The notes under the pieces were generated by a model that was not told where the DNA came from, did not search any database, and saw only the letters and a program-made list of their open reading frames with translations. A stretch of 64,000 nt of DNA from Photobacterium lipolyticum (GTDB taxonomy: Bacteria; Pseudomonadota; Gammaproteobacteria; Enterobacterales; Vibrionaceae), in the NCBI RefSeq assembly GCF_003026475.1, contig NZ_PYMC01000008.1, forward strand, positions 170,029 through 234,028. Direction: 5' to 3'. The translations under genes and the position numbers were made by a program. Positions 24,688-35,540 of the stretch are shown piece by piece (position 1 is the first letter of the stretch; each line of letters begins with the position of its first letter).

Positions 24688-26310
24688 TTAACACGGCTGA
24701 TCAGGCGTCAGGATGGTCGGGCCTGAATCGGCTTTGGATTCTTGGTAATCCAAGGTGTAATGCAGGCCGCGGCTTTCTTTGCGTGCCATGGCGCAGCGAA
24801 CGATCAGCTCAGCGACCTGTACCAGGTTTCTCAGCTCCAGCAGGTTATTGGATACTCGGAAGTGGCTGTAGTACTCATCAATTTCCTGTTTGAGCAACTG
24901 AATACGGCGCATTGCGCGTTCTAACCGTTTGGTTGAGCGGACAATGCCGACATAGTCCCACATGAACAGGCGCAGTTCATGCCAGTTGTGCTGAATGACG
25001 ACTTCTTCATCGGAACAGCAAACCTGGCTTTCATCCCAGCCAGGCAGTGAACCGGGCATGCTGATGTGTTCCAGTTTCTTGGTGATGCTTTCTGCGGCAG
25101 CCCAGGCATATACCACACATTCGAGCAGAGAGTTAGACGCCATGCGGTTAGCACCGTGTAAGCCGGTATAACTCACTTCGCCTATTGCATACAGGCCATC
25201 CAGATCCGTACGCCCTTCAGTATCAACCATGACACCACCACAGGTGTAGTGGGCGGCAGGAACGATAGGGATTGGCTCTTTGGTAATATCAATACTGTAA
25301 CCTAACAACTTTTCATAAATCGTCGGGAAATGTTTTTTCACAAAATCTTCTGGCTTATGGCTGATATCCAAATACATGCAGTCGGCACCCAGGCGCTTCA
25401 TTTCATAGTCAATCGCCCGTGCAACGACATCACGCGGAGCCAGTTCGCCACGCTCATCGAAATCAGGCATAAAACGGCTGCCATCAGGGCGGCGTAAATA
25501 GGCGCCTTCACCACGAAGTGCTTCAGTCAGCAGGAAGTTACGGGCTTCCGGGTGGAACAAGCAGGTTGGATGAAACTGGTTAAATTCGAGGTTGGCAACG
25601 CGGCAGCCTGCACGCCAGGCCATGGCAATGCCATCACCGGATGAGACATCCGGGTTGGAGGTATATTGATAAACTTTTGAAGCGCCACCAGTGGCCAAGA
25701 CCACAAATTTAGCACGAACGGTTTCAACCACTTCGCGATTTCGGTTCCAGATATATGCGCCCAGCACACGGTTAGGTTGATCGTGGTTACCCATTTTCTG
25801 TTGGGTAATTAAATCGAGTGCGTTATGGCGTTCTAATACTTCAATATTAGGGTGATTAAGAACGTTTTCTTGCAGCGAGTTCTGAACGGCCATGCCCGTT
25901 GCATCCGCGGCATGTAAAATTCGACGGTGGCTATGGCCGCCTTCACGGGTGAGATGATAACGAGGGCTGGTATCGTCATTGTCGTTTTCTTCACGATCGA
26001 AAGGCACGCCGCCATCAATCAGCCACTGTACACAGTGTTTGGCATTTTCGGCAATAAAGCGAACGATAGCTTCATCGCACAAATGGGCACCGGCAATCTG
26101 GGTGTCCTGAACGTGAGAATCAATGCTGTCTGATTCGTCAAATACTGCAGCGATACCACCTTGAGCGTAATAGGTAGCGCCTTCACTACGTGGACCTTTG
26201 CTTAAGACGATAACTTTACCCAGTGGTGCTAAGCGCAGTGCAAGTGATAAACCGGCAGCACCACTGCCAATAACTAATACATCGCAAAGATGTTCACGGT
26301 TTTCGTTCAT
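24688..26310 (-). CDS. nadB: L-aspartate oxidase
   Basis: FAD enzyme that oxidises aspartate to iminoaspartate, the first step of NAD synthesis. At 540 residues it equals E. coli NadB. Motifs: the FAD fold [15 protein letters not shown] at the start, [29 protein letters not shown] substrate loop ([12 protein letters not shown]), RRPDGSRF, and [10 protein letters not shown]. It is divergent from rpoE, the usual arrangement, with a 513-bp spacer that holds a repeat element. Confidence 0.96.
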   Translation of the reverse strand: MNENREHLCDVLVIGSGAAGLSLALRLAPLGKVIVLSKGPRSEGATYYAQGGIAAVFDESDSIDSHVQDTQIAGAHLCDEAIVRFIAENAKHCVQWLIDGGVPFDREENDNDDTSPRYHLTREGGHSHRRILHAADATGMAVQNSLQENVLNHPNIEVLERHNALDLITQQKMGNHDQPNRVLGAYIWNRNREVVETVRAKFVVLATGGASKVYQYTSNPDVSSGDGIAMAWRAGCRVANLEFNQFHPTCLFHPEARNFLLTEALRGEGAYLRRPDGSRFMPDFDERGELAPRDVVARAIDYEMKRLGADCMYLDISHKPEDFVKKHFPTIYEKLLGYSIDITKEPIPIVPAAHYTCGGVMVDTEGRTDLDGLYAIGEVSYTGLHGANRMASNSLLECVVYAWAAAESITKKLEHISMPGSLPGWDESQVCCSDEEVVIQHNWHELRLFMWDYVGIVRSTKRLERAMRRIQLLKQEIDEYYSHFRVSNNLLELRNLVQVAELIVRCAMARKESRGLHYTLDYQESKADSGPTILTPDQPC

Positions 26311-26383
26311 ATCGATTCATATCCCTGTGGCAATCCGCCACATCTTACCAAATTCCATCTGGATTGGTCATTGTGACCATCAA

Positions 26384-26514
26384 ATACCAATTACCATCAA
26401 TTACGAGAAAACAATCTCAATATAGAGCAAAGAGTCTCATTGTAAAAAAGTCTGAGCTTGATTGAGCACGGATGACAGGCTCTTAATTACCCTGATAATT
26501 AATGGAATTGGTAT
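26384..26514. mobile_element. Candidate MITE-like element with ATACCAATT inverted ends
   Basis: 131 bp bounded by ATACCAATTACCATCAATTA on the left and, on the right, the complement of ATACCAATTCCATTAATTA. The ends agree at 18 of 20 positions with one indel. It has no coding capacity. The right end is identical over 21 bp with the repeat at 14541-14561. It sits between the nadB start and the rpoE promoter. Mobility is inferred from the terminal symmetry only. Confidence 0.5.
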
Positions 26515-26598
26515 AACGTTCTGCACTTATCGCTGTATAATGCGCCATCGTGATAAAAAAATCGCGCACTATTGTTGAGATTTTATTTCATTTGGTCC

Positions 26599-26626
26599 GG
26601 AACTTTGCCGTTATCCCTGGGTCTTA
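26599..26626 (+). promoter_or_regulatory. Sigma-E promoter of rpoE
   Basis: GGAACTT, a 15-bp spacer and GTCTTA match the sigma-E consensus (GGAACTT-N15-GTCAAA type). This supports positive autoregulation of rpoE, as in E. coli. Confidence 0.75.
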
Positions 26627-26737
26627 GATAGTGCTCATGCTCATAAATGTTTCATATTATTGTGATTTGACCGAATATTGTAGATTGTTTTTACAAACTC
26701 AGTCTGCATAGAACACTGGTTCGGTGGCGGGGAAGTG

Positions 26738-26809
26738 GTGTCGAAAGTGACAGCCAACCGAATGCCAGGCCAAAGCAGGTATGAAACAACGAGTGCAAGA
26801 CAGATATAG
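26738..26809 (+). CDS. Possible rpoE leader peptide (RseD-like)
   Basis: A GTG-initiated frame of 23 codons (start at 26738, or 26735) ends with TAG at 26807-26809, inside the AGGAGT ribosome binding site of rpoE. The same frame is open back to 26684. In E. coli an upstream small ORF, rseD, couples translation to rpoE. The placement fits that, but I see no sequence I can match, so this is tentative. Confidence 0.3.
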   Translation: MSKVTANRMPGQSRYETTSARQI

Positions 26810-26823
26810 GAGTACACGCTCGA

Positions 26824-27402
26824 ATGAGCGAGCAGCAAACAGATCAGGTATTAATAGAACGAGTACAGCGAGGCGATAAGCAAGCGTTTAACCTTCTGGT
26901 GATAAAGTACCAGAATAAAGTTTGTAACCTTGTTGCACGTTATGTCAGCAACTCGGGCGATGTGCCTGATGTTGCCCAAGAAGCTTTCATTAAGGCGTAT
27001 CGAGCCTTGCCGACGTTTCGTGGCGAAAGTGCTTTTTATACATGGCTATACCGTATTGCTGTTAATACTGCGAAGAATTATTTAGTCGCTCAGGGGCGCC
27101 GTCCGCCAGCATCCGATGTTGATGCTGAAGATGCGGAATACTATGAAAATGGCAATGCGTTGAAAGAAATTTCGAACCCTGAGAACCAAATGTTGTCTGA
27201 TGAATTAAAGCGGGTTGTCTTTAGTACCATTGATGCATTACCTGACGATCTTAAAACCGCGATCTCCTTGCGTGAACTGGATGGTTTAAGCTATGAAGAT
27301 ATTGCCGAGGTGATGGGTTGTCCGGTGGGTACAGTAAGATCACGAATATTCCGTGCACGAGAGGCGGTCGAAAAACGTATCCGTCCTCTTATGCAGCGAT
27401 AA
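26824..27402 (+). CDS. rpoE: RNA polymerase sigma-E factor
   Basis: Extracytoplasmic-function sigma factor for envelope stress. The 192 residues are nearly identical in layout to E. coli RpoE: region 2 with DVAQEAFIKAYRAL and YTWLYRIAVNTAKNYL, region 4 with ELDGLSYEDIAEVMGCP and GTVRSRIFRARE. AGGAGT lies ten bases before the ATG. The stop overlaps an ATG at 27402, so rseA follows with little or no gap. RseA and RseB control its release. Confidence 0.98.
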   Translation: MSEQQTDQVLIERVQRGDKQAFNLLVIKYQNKVCNLVARYVSNSGDVPDVAQEAFIKAYRALPTFRGESAFYTWLYRIAVNTAKNYLVAQGRRPPASDVDAEDAEYYENGNALKEISNPENQMLSDELKRVVFSTIDALPDDLKTAISLRELDGLSYEDIAEVMGCPVGTVRSRIFRAREAVEKRIRPLMQR

Positions 27403-27425
27403 TGTTGGGCCAAACGGTGAAAAAA

Positions 27426-28112
27426 ATGGCTGATAAAGAAAAAATTTCGGCGCTGCTAGACGGCGAAGAACTGGATCAGAGCATTATCAATGCGCTGGCC
27501 GTTGACAAAGAGAGTGAGCAAGCCTGGCAGAACTTCAACCTGATTGGTGATGTGATGCGTGGTGATGCTCCGCAAGGCAAAGAATGGAATATTGCTGCAA
27601 ATGTCGCGCTGGCGTTAGAAAATGAACCTGCTTATACAGGGGTCACCGACTTCAGTGCCAAGCCTGAAGTGGTTGCTCCTGTTGTTGATATAAGAACCGT
27701 ACAGCAAGCCCCTGAGTCTCAGCCTACACCGCGTCAGGCAAAACGCTCGCTACCTGCTTGGTTTACCCAGTTTGGTCAGGTAGCCATTGCGGCATCCGTA
27801 TCATTAGCGGTTATTGTCGGCGTACAACAATACAATGGCGGTGATGACGGTCTGGTTGCTGAAGCAACCAATACCCAATTACCCGTTCTGCAGACCATCC
27901 CGTTTGCAGGCAAAGCTGAGCCTGTCAGCTTAACCCGTGATTCTGTCCGCAGTGGTGCACATAATAATGCATCTAATGAAGCACAACTTATGGAGCAGCG
28001 CCGTCGTATTAATGCGATGTTGCAAGACTATGAGCTTCAGCTGCGTTTCAACGCCGAAGATGGCAGTATTGACAGAACCTTGTTAGAAACAAATTCACCT
28101 GTGGCGGATTAA
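27426..28112 (+). CDS. rseA: Anti-sigma-E factor RseA
   Basis: Inner-membrane anti-sigma factor that holds RpoE until DegS and RseP cleave it. The start at 27426 (MADKEKISALLDGEELD) resembles E. coli RseA; the ATG at 27402, overlapping the rpoE stop, is an alternative. The 228 residues have an N-terminal cytoplasmic sigma-binding domain with NLIGDVMRGD, one central membrane helix (FGQVAIAASVSLAVIVGVQ), and a periplasmic part with QRRRINAMLQDYELQ, the conserved RseB-binding stretch. Its stop overlaps the rseB start by one base. Confidence 0.95.
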   Translation: MADKEKISALLDGEELDQSIINALAVDKESEQAWQNFNLIGDVMRGDAPQGKEWNIAANVALALENEPAYTGVTDFSAKPEVVAPVVDIRTVQQAPESQPTPRQAKRSLPAWFTQFGQVAIAASVSLAVIVGVQQYNGGDDGLVAEATNTQLPVLQTIPFAGKAEPVSLTRDSVRSGAHNNASNEAQLMEQRRRINAMLQDYELQLRFNAEDGSIDRTLLETNSPVAD

Positions 28113-29110
28113 TGAGAAAAATTCTGGTCGGTGCCGTGACACTGGTCAGCCTGATGATGCCTTTGCAAGCCTTTGCCGAAGAGCCTATAGCTTCAGCAGA
28201 GGCTTTGTTGCATCAGATGGATGAGGCTAGTCGAGAGCTCAGTTACGAGTTGTCCTACATTTTAATTAAGAAAAACAGCATTGAACCGTTACGATATCGC
28301 CATGCGCTTGAAGATGGTCAGACGTACGCACATTTGATCTACCTCAGCGGACCGCCGCGTGAGGTGATTCAGCGTGGCAATGAGATCAGTTATTTCGAGC
28401 CAGGGCTGGATCCTTTTACGATCGATAGCAACAAGATGGTGGCTCCCCTGCCGCCGATTATGCAGTCTGATATTAACGAGTTGTCGGCCAATTATGACTT
28501 CATCTCGATGGGGCGCTCTCGCGAGGCGGGCGTTGCCTGTGATGTAGTACGTATCGCCCCTAAAGACGGCGCACGTTATTCTTATCTGTTGTGGATTGAT
28601 CATCGCAGCCGTTTAGTGATGCGTGCCGATTTGCTCGATCGTGACGGTGAACCGTTAGAGCAGTATCGTGCGGTATCGTATGTCGTGAACCCTAAAGTGG
28701 GTGATGTGCTGAAAAGCCTGCGCAGTGTTGATTTACCCGCTGTTGTTCAGTTGCCGCCCCAGCCTCAGGCCGAACTGAGCTGGCAGGTAAACTGGTTACC
28801 TCAGGGGTTTGAGTCAGTCTCTCGTAACCGCCATCGCTTAGTCCTGACTCAACGGCCGGTTGAAAGCAAAATGTACAGTGACGGATTATTTAGCTTTTCT
28901 ATCTATGTTTCAGAAGCAGACAGCTATACTGTACGAGAGCAATTAGTAAGACAAGGGCGACGAACGTTGCATAGCCATTTACAGGGTGAGAAAGAAGTGA
29001 CCGTTGTCGGCGATATTCCTCCGGCGACGGCGCGTCGGGTCGCAGAGTCGGTTGTTTTTGTCGGTTCAAAAAATGGGGCTAATTCTACGGCTGAAAAGGC
29101 TGCACCATGA
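28112..29110 (+). CDS. rseB: Sigma-E regulator RseB
   Basis: Periplasmic protein that protects RseA from DegS and senses lipopolysaccharide. A signal peptide is clear, with cleavage likely after AFA near residue 22. The N-terminal lipoprotein-like domain contains LSYELSYILI and FISMGRSREAGVACDVVR; the C-terminal domain contains NWLPQGFESVSRNRH and LFSFSIYVSEAD. Length 332, E. coli 318. It overlaps rseA by one base and rseC by four, consistent with translational coupling. Confidence 0.95.
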   Translation: MRKILVGAVTLVSLMMPLQAFAEEPIASAEALLHQMDEASRELSYELSYILIKKNSIEPLRYRHALEDGQTYAHLIYLSGPPREVIQRGNEISYFEPGLDPFTIDSNKMVAPLPPIMQSDINELSANYDFISMGRSREAGVACDVVRIAPKDGARYSYLLWIDHRSRLVMRADLLDRDGEPLEQYRAVSYVVNPKVGDVLKSLRSVDLPAVVQLPPQPQAELSWQVNWLPQGFESVSRNRHRLVLTQRPVESKMYSDGLFSFSIYVSEADSYTVREQLVRQGRRTLHSHLQGEKEVTVVGDIPPATARRVAESVVFVGSKNGANSTAEKAAP

Positions 29111-29604
29111 TGAACACGCTGGCAACCGTCGTTGCCGTTGAGCCGGGTCGTATCACCGTCAGTTGCCAGCAACAAACCAGCTGTGGCCATTGTGGGTCCC
29201 GGGATAGTTGTGGAACGGGCATCGTGAGTGAAGCGGTGCCGGAACGTGCCCATCAGGTGAAAATCACCACGAAAAAGTCGCTGACGGTTGGACAGGTGGT
29301 TGAAATTGGCTTGTCTGAACAGAGTATACTGAATTCTGCCCTGCTGGTTTATGTCGTGCCTTTGCTGTTTTTACTGCTGGGAGCCGCGTTAGGGCAGTGG
29401 TGGTTTGTCGAATTAGCAGGTACCAGCGAAGTTGGCGTGGTGCTGACAGCGGGTGTCAGTGCTGGCATTGGCTTGCTGATAGCCCGGTATTATGCCACGC
29501 GCTTAGAGGGAAATTCAGCTTACGAACCGAGCTTGATTCGAGTGCTGGGGCAGCCTCTGTCAGTGGATAAGATGATAAATGCCGCATCGAAAGATAGCGA
29601 GTAG
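29107..29604 (+). CDS. rseC: RseC family protein
   Basis: Inner-membrane protein linked to sigma-E control and Fe-S redox. The 165 residues have an N-terminal cysteine cluster (SCGHCGSRDSCG) that could hold an Fe-S cluster or metal, then two membrane helices (LLVYVVPLLFLLLGAALG and VVLTAGVSAGIGLLIARYY). Last gene of the sigma-E operon; lepA follows after 76 bases. Confidence 0.92.
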   Translation: MMNTLATVVAVEPGRITVSCQQQTSCGHCGSRDSCGTGIVSEAVPERAHQVKITTKKSLTVGQVVEIGLSEQSILNSALLVYVVPLLFLLLGAALGQWWFVELAGTSEVGVVLTAGVSAGIGLLIARYYATRLEGNSAYEPSLIRVLGQPLSVDKMINAASKDSE

Positions 29605-29680
29605 CCCTGAAATTCGGTAGAATCCGTCAACTTGATCAAAAGATCCCATTCATTTCAATCACGAGCTAGTCACGCCATTC

Positions 29681-31474
29681 ATGAAGCACATTCGTAACTT
29701 TTCGATTATTGCACATATCGACCATGGTAAGTCGACCTTATCCGACCGTCTAATTCAAGTCTGTGGTGGCCTTTCCAACCGTGAAATGTCTGCGCAGGTT
29801 TTAGATTCCATGGATCTCGAACGCGAACGCGGTATCACTATCAAAGCCCAGAGTGTCACACTCGACTATACGGCGAAAGATGGTGAAACTTATCAGCTTA
29901 ATTTCATCGATACACCAGGACACGTTGACTTCTCATACGAAGTATCGCGCTCCCTAGCTGCCTGTGAAGGTGCTTTGCTGGTGGTTGATGCAGGTCAGGG
30001 CGTTGAAGCTCAGACATTAGCTAACTGTTACACGGCTATGGAGATGGACTTAGAAGTGGTGCCGATTTTGAATAAAATCGACTTGCCAGCTGCTGATCCA
30101 GAGCGTGTAGCGGAAGAAATAGAAGACATTGTCGGTATCGATGCGTTAGAAGCAACGCGTTGTTCTGCGAAAACAGGTTTAGGCGTTGAAGATGTTCTGG
30201 AAAACATCGTAGCCGCTATTCCCCCCCCACAAGGCGACCCTGACGGTCCGTTACAAGCCTTGATCATTGACTCATGGTTCGATAATTATTTAGGCATTGT
30301 CTCTTTGGTTCGAGTTAAAAATGGCTCACTAAAGAAAAATGCAAAAATTAAAATGATGAGTACCGGTCAGGTTTGGAATATTGACCGTCTGGGTATCTTT
30401 ACACCTAAGCAAGTCGATACGACTGAACTGAATACCGGTGAAGTTGGCTGGGTTGTTTGTGGTATTAAAGACATCCTGGGTGCACCTGTTGGTGATACGA
30501 TCACCACGGCCAAAGATGGCTGTGAAGAACCATTACCTGGTTTCCAGAAAGTGAAACCTCAGGTTTATGCCGGTCTGTTCCCGGTTTCTTCTGATGACTA
30601 CGAGAACTTCCGTGATGCACTGGGCAAGTTAAGCCTAAATGATGCGTCTCTGTTCTATGAACCAGAAAGTTCTTCTGCACTTGGTTTTGGTTTCCGTTGT
30701 GGTTTCCTTGGCATGTTGCACATGGAAATCATTCAAGAACGCTTAGAGCGTGAATACGATCTTGCGCTTATTACCACTGCACCGACTGTAGTTTATGAAG
30801 TTGAAACGACACGCGGCGACATTATTTATGTCGATAGCCCGTCAAAGCTACCGGCAGTAAATGATATTGCCGTCATTGGTGAGCCAATTGCACGTTGTAA
30901 TATCTTAGTGCCGTCTGAGTACCTGGGTAACGTGATCACGCTGTGTATCGAAAAACGTGGTATGCAGGTGGATATGGTATATCACGGTAACCAAGTTGCT
31001 TTGACATACGATATTCCTATGTCAGAAGTGGTACTGGATTTCTTCGACCGTCTGAAATCGACATCGCGTGGTTACGCATCACTGGATTACAACTTCCAGC
31101 GTTACGAGCCATCAAACATGGTACGTGTTGATGTAATGATCAATGGCGAACGTGTTGATGCACTGGCGATCATTACGCATAAAGACAATGCAAATGGTCG
31201 CGGTCGTGAGTTAGTCGACAAGATGAAGGAATTCATTCCTCGTCAGATGTTTGATATCGCGATTCAAGCGGCGATTGGCGGCATGATTATAGCTCGTGCA
31301 ACCGTTAAGCAGTTACGTAAAAACGTTATTGCTAAATGTTACGGTGGCGATATCAGCCGTAAGAAGAAACTGCTACAGAAGCAGAAAGAAGGTAAAAAGC
31401 GTATGAAGCAGATCGGCAATGTCGAACTGCCTCAGGAAGCGTTCCTTGCTATTTTGCACGTAGGTAAAAAATAA
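29681..31474 (+). CDS. lepA: Elongation factor 4 (LepA)
   Basis: Ribosomal GTPase that acts on stalled or early-initiating ribosomes and aids 30S assembly. The 597 residues (E. coli 599) show the GTPase loops [23 protein letters not shown] and NKIDLP, then EF-G-like domains and the LepA-specific C-terminal part with [29 protein letters not shown] and [17 protein letters not shown]. It precedes lepB, the normal order. Confidence 0.97.
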   Translation: MKHIRNFSIIAHIDHGKSTLSDRLIQVCGGLSNREMSAQVLDSMDLERERGITIKAQSVTLDYTAKDGETYQLNFIDTPGHVDFSYEVSRSLAACEGALLVVDAGQGVEAQTLANCYTAMEMDLEVVPILNKIDLPAADPERVAEEIEDIVGIDALEATRCSAKTGLGVEDVLENIVAAIPPPQGDPDGPLQALIIDSWFDNYLGIVSLVRVKNGSLKKNAKIKMMSTGQVWNIDRLGIFTPKQVDTTELNTGEVGWVVCGIKDILGAPVGDTITTAKDGCEEPLPGFQKVKPQVYAGLFPVSSDDYENFRDALGKLSLNDASLFYEPESSSALGFGFRCGFLGMLHMEIIQERLEREYDLALITTAPTVVYEVETTRGDIIYVDSPSKLPAVNDIAVIGEPIARCNILVPSEYLGNVITLCIEKRGMQVDMVYHGNQVALTYDIPMSEVVLDFFDRLKSTSRGYASLDYNFQRYEPSNMVRVDVMINGERVDALAIITHKDNANGRGRELVDKMKEFIPRQMFDIAIQAAIGGMIIARATVKQLRKNVIAKCYGGDISRKKKLLQKQKEGKKRMKQIGNVELPQEAFLAILHVGKK

Positions 31475-31488
31475 GTAGTAACTTTTAT

Positions 31489-31581
31489 CTCATCACAAGC
31501 GAGTTTGATGTCATACGAAGTGCTGATTTAAATTCATTAAATCGGCATTTCTGTTTCACGGACCAACCCGTTTGTGATGAG
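31489..31581 (+). promoter_or_regulatory. Nested inverted repeats in the lepB leader
   Basis: CTCATCACAA (31489-31498) and its exact complement TTGTGATGAG (31572-31581) enclose a second hairpin, TGCTGATTTAA with TTAAATCGGCA (31521-31547, one G-U pair). The arrangement fills most of the lepA-lepB gap, with no T run, and suggests a folded leader RNA. Confidence 0.5.
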
Positions 31582-31604
31582 TTGAGACATTCATAGGGAA
31601 TAAA

Positions 31605-32504
31605 ATGGCAAATACTTTTTCGTTAATTCTGGTTCTGGCCACGCTACTGACCGGGATCATTTGGGCGTTGGATAAATTTATCTGGGCACCGAAACGTCAA
31701 TTAAAGATTGATGCGGCAGCAGCTAACGCTGGCGATCAAGTAGATGCTAAAACCCTTGAAGCCATTGCACCGCAACCGAGCTGGGTGGAATCAGCCAGCT
31801 CGATGTTTCCGGTGATTGCGCTCATTATGGTATTTCGCTCATTTATTTATGAGCCGTTCCAGATCCCATCCGGCTCTATGATGCCGACGTTACTCGTGGG
31901 AGATTTCATCCTGGTTGAAAAATTCGCTTACGGCCTTCGCGATCCGGTATTCCGTCACAAGTTGATTGAAACCGGTGAGCCAGAGCGTGGTGATAGCGTG
32001 GTCTTTAAGTACCCGCCTCAACCCAATGTTGACTACATTAAACGTGTTGTTGGTATGCCTGGCGATACGATTCGTTACAGTTCCAGCAAGCAGCTTTGTA
32101 TTGCCCCGAAAGGTTCTGCAACCTGTACCCCGGTGCCACTGACGAATATGACCGACAGTGAGTTCAGTCAGGGCATGACACGTTTTGTCCAACTAGATGA
32201 AAAGCTGGGTGATGTAAATCACCAGATTTTAGTACACCCACTGAAGCGAGACCACACGCTGAAGTACTATCCGCGTCCGGGGATCAGCGAGTGGGTTGTA
32301 CCTGAAGGCCAGTATTTCATGATGGGTGATAACCGCGATAACAGTTCAGACAGTCGTTTCTGGGGCTTTGTTCCAGAAGAAAATCTGGTCGGAAAGGCGG
32401 TCGTGATCTGGATCAGCTTTGAGCTTGAAAGAAGTGCCGAGAGTGTCTTACCATCCTGGATTCCTACTGGTGTGCGTTTTAACCGCATCGGTAGCATAAA
32501 CTGA
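31605..32504 (+). CDS. lepB: Signal peptidase I
   Basis: Inner-membrane protease that removes signal peptides. The 299 residues (E. coli 324) have an N-terminal membrane helix (residues 4-22), a second hydrophobic segment near 68-80, the catalytic Ser91 in [10 protein letters not shown], the catalytic Lys146 in [12 protein letters not shown], and the box [14 protein letters not shown] near residue 243. AGGGAA precedes the ATG. rnc follows after 10 bases. Confidence 0.97.
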   Translation: MANTFSLILVLATLLTGIIWALDKFIWAPKRQLKIDAAAANAGDQVDAKTLEAIAPQPSWVESASSMFPVIALIMVFRSFIYEPFQIPSGSMMPTLLVGDFILVEKFAYGLRDPVFRHKLIETGEPERGDSVVFKYPPQPNVDYIKRVVGMPGDTIRYSSSKQLCIAPKGSATCTPVPLTNMTDSEFSQGMTRFVQLDEKLGDVNHQILVHPLKRDHTLKYYPRPGISEWVVPEGQYFMMGDNRDNSSDSRFWGFVPEENLVGKAVVIWISFELERSAESVLPSWIPTGVRFNRIGSIN

Positions 32505-32514
32505 TCGAGATAAA

Positions 32515-33189
32515 ATGACATCTCCTGCTAATAGACTTCAGCGCATGCTGGGGTATCAATTTAATAATAGTGATTTGATGACGTTAGCACTGACACATCG
32601 CAGTGCTAACGGTACTCATAATGAACGTCTGGAGTTTCTGGGCGATTCCATTTTAAGCTTTGTAATTGCAGATGACTTATACCACCGCTTTCCTGAAGTG
32701 GATGAGGGGGACATGAGTCGTATGCGTGCCACATTAGTTCGCGGTAAGACCTTGGCTGAGCTGGGGCGTGAATTTGAGCTTGGTGAGTATTTACTGCTTG
32801 GCCCGGGTGAGTTAAAAAGCGGTGGCTTTCGTCGTGACTCTATTCTGGCTGATTGCGTTGAAGCGATCATTGGTGCGATCTATTTGGATAGTGACACTGA
32901 GCAGGTACGTAAGATTATTCTTGACTGGTATCAGTCTCGTCTTGAAACCATTCAGCCTGGTATTAACCAGAAAGATCCTAAAACACGGCTGCAAGAGTGT
33001 TTGCAAGGGCGTCGTTTGCCGCTACCTGCTTATACTGTAGTTAAGGTGCACGGTGAAGCTCATAATCAAGAGTTCACGGTACAATGTGATATTACAGGGT
33101 TGGATAAGCCTGTGATTGGTAAAGGCAGCAGCCGGCGCAAGGCAGAGCAGGCAGCAGCAGAACTTGCTCTTAAGCAGTTGGAATCATGA
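32515..33189 (+). CDS. rnc: Ribonuclease III
   Basis: Cuts double-stranded RNA, including rRNA precursors. The 224 residues contain the catalytic signature [12 protein letters not shown] near 38, the second acidic site around [13 protein letters not shown], and a C-terminal double-stranded RNA-binding domain (from about 155: [12 protein letters not shown] to [14 protein letters not shown]). Its stop codon overlaps the era start by four bases (ATGA). Confidence 0.97.
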   Translation: MTSPANRLQRMLGYQFNNSDLMTLALTHRSANGTHNERLEFLGDSILSFVIADDLYHRFPEVDEGDMSRMRATLVRGKTLAELGREFELGEYLLLGPGELKSGGFRRDSILADCVEAIIGAIYLDSDTEQVRKIILDWYQSRLETIQPGINQKDPKTRLQECLQGRRLPLPAYTVVKVHGEAHNQEFTVQCDITGLDKPVIGKGSSRRKAEQAAAELALKQLES

Positions 33190-34091
33190 CAGATAAGCAA
33201 CATTGCGGCTTTATAGCCATCGTAGGCCGACCGAACGTTGGTAAATCGACCCTGATCAACCGTCTGGTTGGGCAGAAGTTATCGATTACTTCACGTAAAC
33301 CACAGACAACCCGTCACCGGATTATGGGTGTTGATACCCGTGATGGTTACCAGGCGGTTTATATTGATACCCCTGGCCTGCACATTGAAGAAAAGCGCAC
33401 CATTAACCGTTTAATGAACCGTGCGGCCAGCAGCTCGCTGACCGATGTTGAGCTAGTGCTTTTCCTGGTTGATGGCACCATGTGGACTGACGATGATGAG
33501 ATGGTACTGAACAAGCTTATTAAGAGTGAGCTGCCAACAGTACTGCTGATCAACAAGGTCGACAACGTGAAAGAAAAAGGCGAACTGTTCCCGCATATTG
33601 AAGCGCTGTCGAAGAAGATGGACTTTGTTGATGTGGTGCCAATTTCAGCGAAAAGCGGTACCAACGTTGATGCGGTAGAAAAAATTGTTCGCGAGCACCT
33701 GCCGGAAGGTGAATACTACTTCCCGGAAGATCATGTGACCGACCGTTCGCAGCGTTTTATGGCATCTGAAATCATCCGTGAAAAGCTGATGCGCTTCCTG
33801 GGTGATGAATTACCCTATGCTGTGACCGTTGAGATCGAACGTTTCGATTTTAATCCGCGCACGAATGGTTTTGATATCAACGGCTTGATTCTGGTTGAAC
33901 GCAAGGGCCAGAAGAAAATGGTGATCGGCAAAAATGGCGAAAAAATGAAAGTCATTGGTCGAGAAGCCCGCATTGATATGGAAGAGCTGTTCGAGCGTAA
34001 GGTGTACCTGGAGCTATGGGTTAAAGTGAAATCGGGTTGGGCAGATGACGAACGTGCACTGCGTAGCCTGGGTTACATTGACGATCTGTAA
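33186..34091 (+). CDS. era: GTPase Era
   Basis: Essential GTPase that binds 16S rRNA during 30S maturation. At 301 residues it equals E. coli Era. G motifs: [25 protein letters not shown] and [10 protein letters not shown]; the C-terminal KH domain includes [18 protein letters not shown]. It forms the rnc-era-recO operon by overlap with rnc, and recO follows after eight bases. Confidence 0.98.
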   Translation: MTDKQHCGFIAIVGRPNVGKSTLINRLVGQKLSITSRKPQTTRHRIMGVDTRDGYQAVYIDTPGLHIEEKRTINRLMNRAASSSLTDVELVLFLVDGTMWTDDDEMVLNKLIKSELPTVLLINKVDNVKEKGELFPHIEALSKKMDFVDVVPISAKSGTNVDAVEKIVREHLPEGEYYFPEDHVTDRSQRFMASEIIREKLMRFLGDELPYAVTVEIERFDFNPRTNGFDINGLILVERKGQKKMVIGKNGEKMKVIGREARIDMEELFERKVYLELWVKVKSGWADDERALRSLGYIDDL

Positions 34092-34099
34092 GGAACACC

Positions 34100-34810
34100 A
34101 TGGAGGGGCTGCAGCGCTGTTTTGTCCTTCATACTCGCCCGTATAGTGAGACGAGCCTGATCCTTGATGTGTTCAGCGAGGACAATGGCCGTCTGACTAT
34201 CTTGTCGAAAGGAGCGCGCCGTAAGCGCTCCAACCTCAAAGGCACATTGCAGCCTTTTACCCCCCTGTTTATGAAATGGTCCGGCCGTGGTTCAATGCGA
34301 ACATTGAATCATGCCGAACCTATCAGTATCGGCCTGCCCATGCGCGGCTATATCCTCTATTCCGCCCTGTATATTAACGAACTCGTGGCTCGGGTTCTCG
34401 AGAATGACACGCCTTATCCTGTGCTGTTTCTGGATTATCTGAATGTGCTGCGCGAGCTGGCGCAAGCCGATAATCCAGAACCGGCATTGCGGCGCTTTGA
34501 ACTGGCACTGCTTCATCATCTGGGGTATGGCATCGATTTTCTTCACTGTGCCGGTAGTGGTCTGCCTGTGGAAGACACCATGACCTATAACTACCGCGAG
34601 CAAAAAGGTTTTATTGCATCAATGATCACAGGCCAGCTGACCTTTACCGGTAGCCAGCTTAAAGCGATAGCAGCCCGACATTTTGAAACCCCGGATCAAC
34701 TCAAGGCAGCAAAACGCTTTACACGGATGGCCCTGAAACCTTATCTTGGCGGGAAACCATTAAAAAGCAGGGAATTATTTATCCCTAGAGGAAGGAGTAC
34801 CCAAAAATGA
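34100..34810 (+). CDS. recO: DNA repair protein RecO
   Basis: Recombination mediator that works with RecR to load RecA on SSB-coated DNA. The 236 residues (E. coli 242) have the N-terminal OB fold ([19 protein letters not shown], then [17 protein letters not shown]) and a helical C-terminal domain with [16 protein letters not shown]. The zinc cysteines seen in some homologues are not obvious. It overlaps pdxJ by four bases. Confidence 0.94.
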   Translation: MEGLQRCFVLHTRPYSETSLILDVFSEDNGRLTILSKGARRKRSNLKGTLQPFTPLFMKWSGRGSMRTLNHAEPISIGLPMRGYILYSALYINELVARVLENDTPYPVLFLDYLNVLRELAQADNPEPALRRFELALLHHLGYGIDFLHCAGSGLPVEDTMTYNYREQKGFIASMITGQLTFTGSQLKAIAARHFETPDQLKAAKRFTRMALKPYLGGKPLKSRELFIPRGRSTQK

Positions 34811-35538
34811 AGAACATACTACTCGGCGTGAATATCGATCATATTGCCACTCTACGCAACGCCCGAGGTACTCGATACCCTGATCCTGTTCACGCTGCAG
34901 AAGTTGCTGAACGAGCCGGTGCCGATGGTATTACTATTCACCTGCGCGAGGACCGCCGCCATATTACTGACCGTGATGTCCGTATTTTGCGTGAAACGAT
35001 CCAGACCCGTATGAACCTTGAAATGGCCGTGACTGATGAAATGGTCAGCATTGCATTGGAAACTCAGCCGGAGTTCGTCTGTCTGGTACCTGAAAAACGG
35101 GAAGAGCTGACGACGGAAGGTGGTCTGGATGTGGCGGGTCAGCTGGACAAAATTAAAGCAGCAACAGAAAAACTGACGGCGGCAGGCATTAAAGTCTCTT
35201 TGTTTATTGATGCTGACCGTGAGCAGATAGATGCGGCAGTTGCTGCTGGTGCGCCTTATATCGAATTGCACACCGGCCATTATGCCGATGCAGAAAGCGA
35301 AGAAGAGCAGCAAGCGGAGCTGAAGAAGATTGCAGCGGCCGCAAGCTACGCTGATGATCAGGGGATCAAAGTGAATGCAGGTCACGGCCTGACCTATCAC
35401 AACGTGAAGCCTGTGGCAGCTCTGCCTGAGATTTATGAGCTGAACATTGGCCACTCCATCATGGGCCGTGCCGTGTTTGATGGTCTGAACAAAGCGGTTG
35501 CCGATATGCAAGCTATCATGCTTGAAGCGCGTCGCTAA
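34807..35538 (+). CDS. pdxJ: Pyridoxine 5'-phosphate synthase
   Basis: Condenses 1-deoxyxylulose 5-phosphate with aminoacetone 3-phosphate to make pyridoxine phosphate. The 243 residues match E. coli Pdx[16 protein letters not shown] at the start, HLREDRRHI with the catalytic His, [24 protein letters not shown] and [19 protein letters not shown] lies upstream. Two bases separate it from acpS. The epd product at 2.2 kb feeds the same pathway. Confidence 0.97.
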   Translation: MKNILLGVNIDHIATLRNARGTRYPDPVHAAEVAERAGADGITIHLREDRRHITDRDVRILRETIQTRMNLEMAVTDEMVSIALETQPEFVCLVPEKREELTTEGGLDVAGQLDKIKAATEKLTAAGIKVSLFIDADREQIDAAVAAGAPYIELHTGHYADAESEEEQQAELKKIAAAASYADDQGIKVNAGHGLTYHNVKPVAALPEIYELNIGHSIMGRAVFDGLNKAVADMQAIMLEARR

Positions 35539-35540
35539 GC

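Noticed and set aside
28924..29253. Minus-strand 109-residue open frame over the rseB-rseC junction
   Set aside because: It is fully antisense to two well-supported genes and has no recognisable domain.
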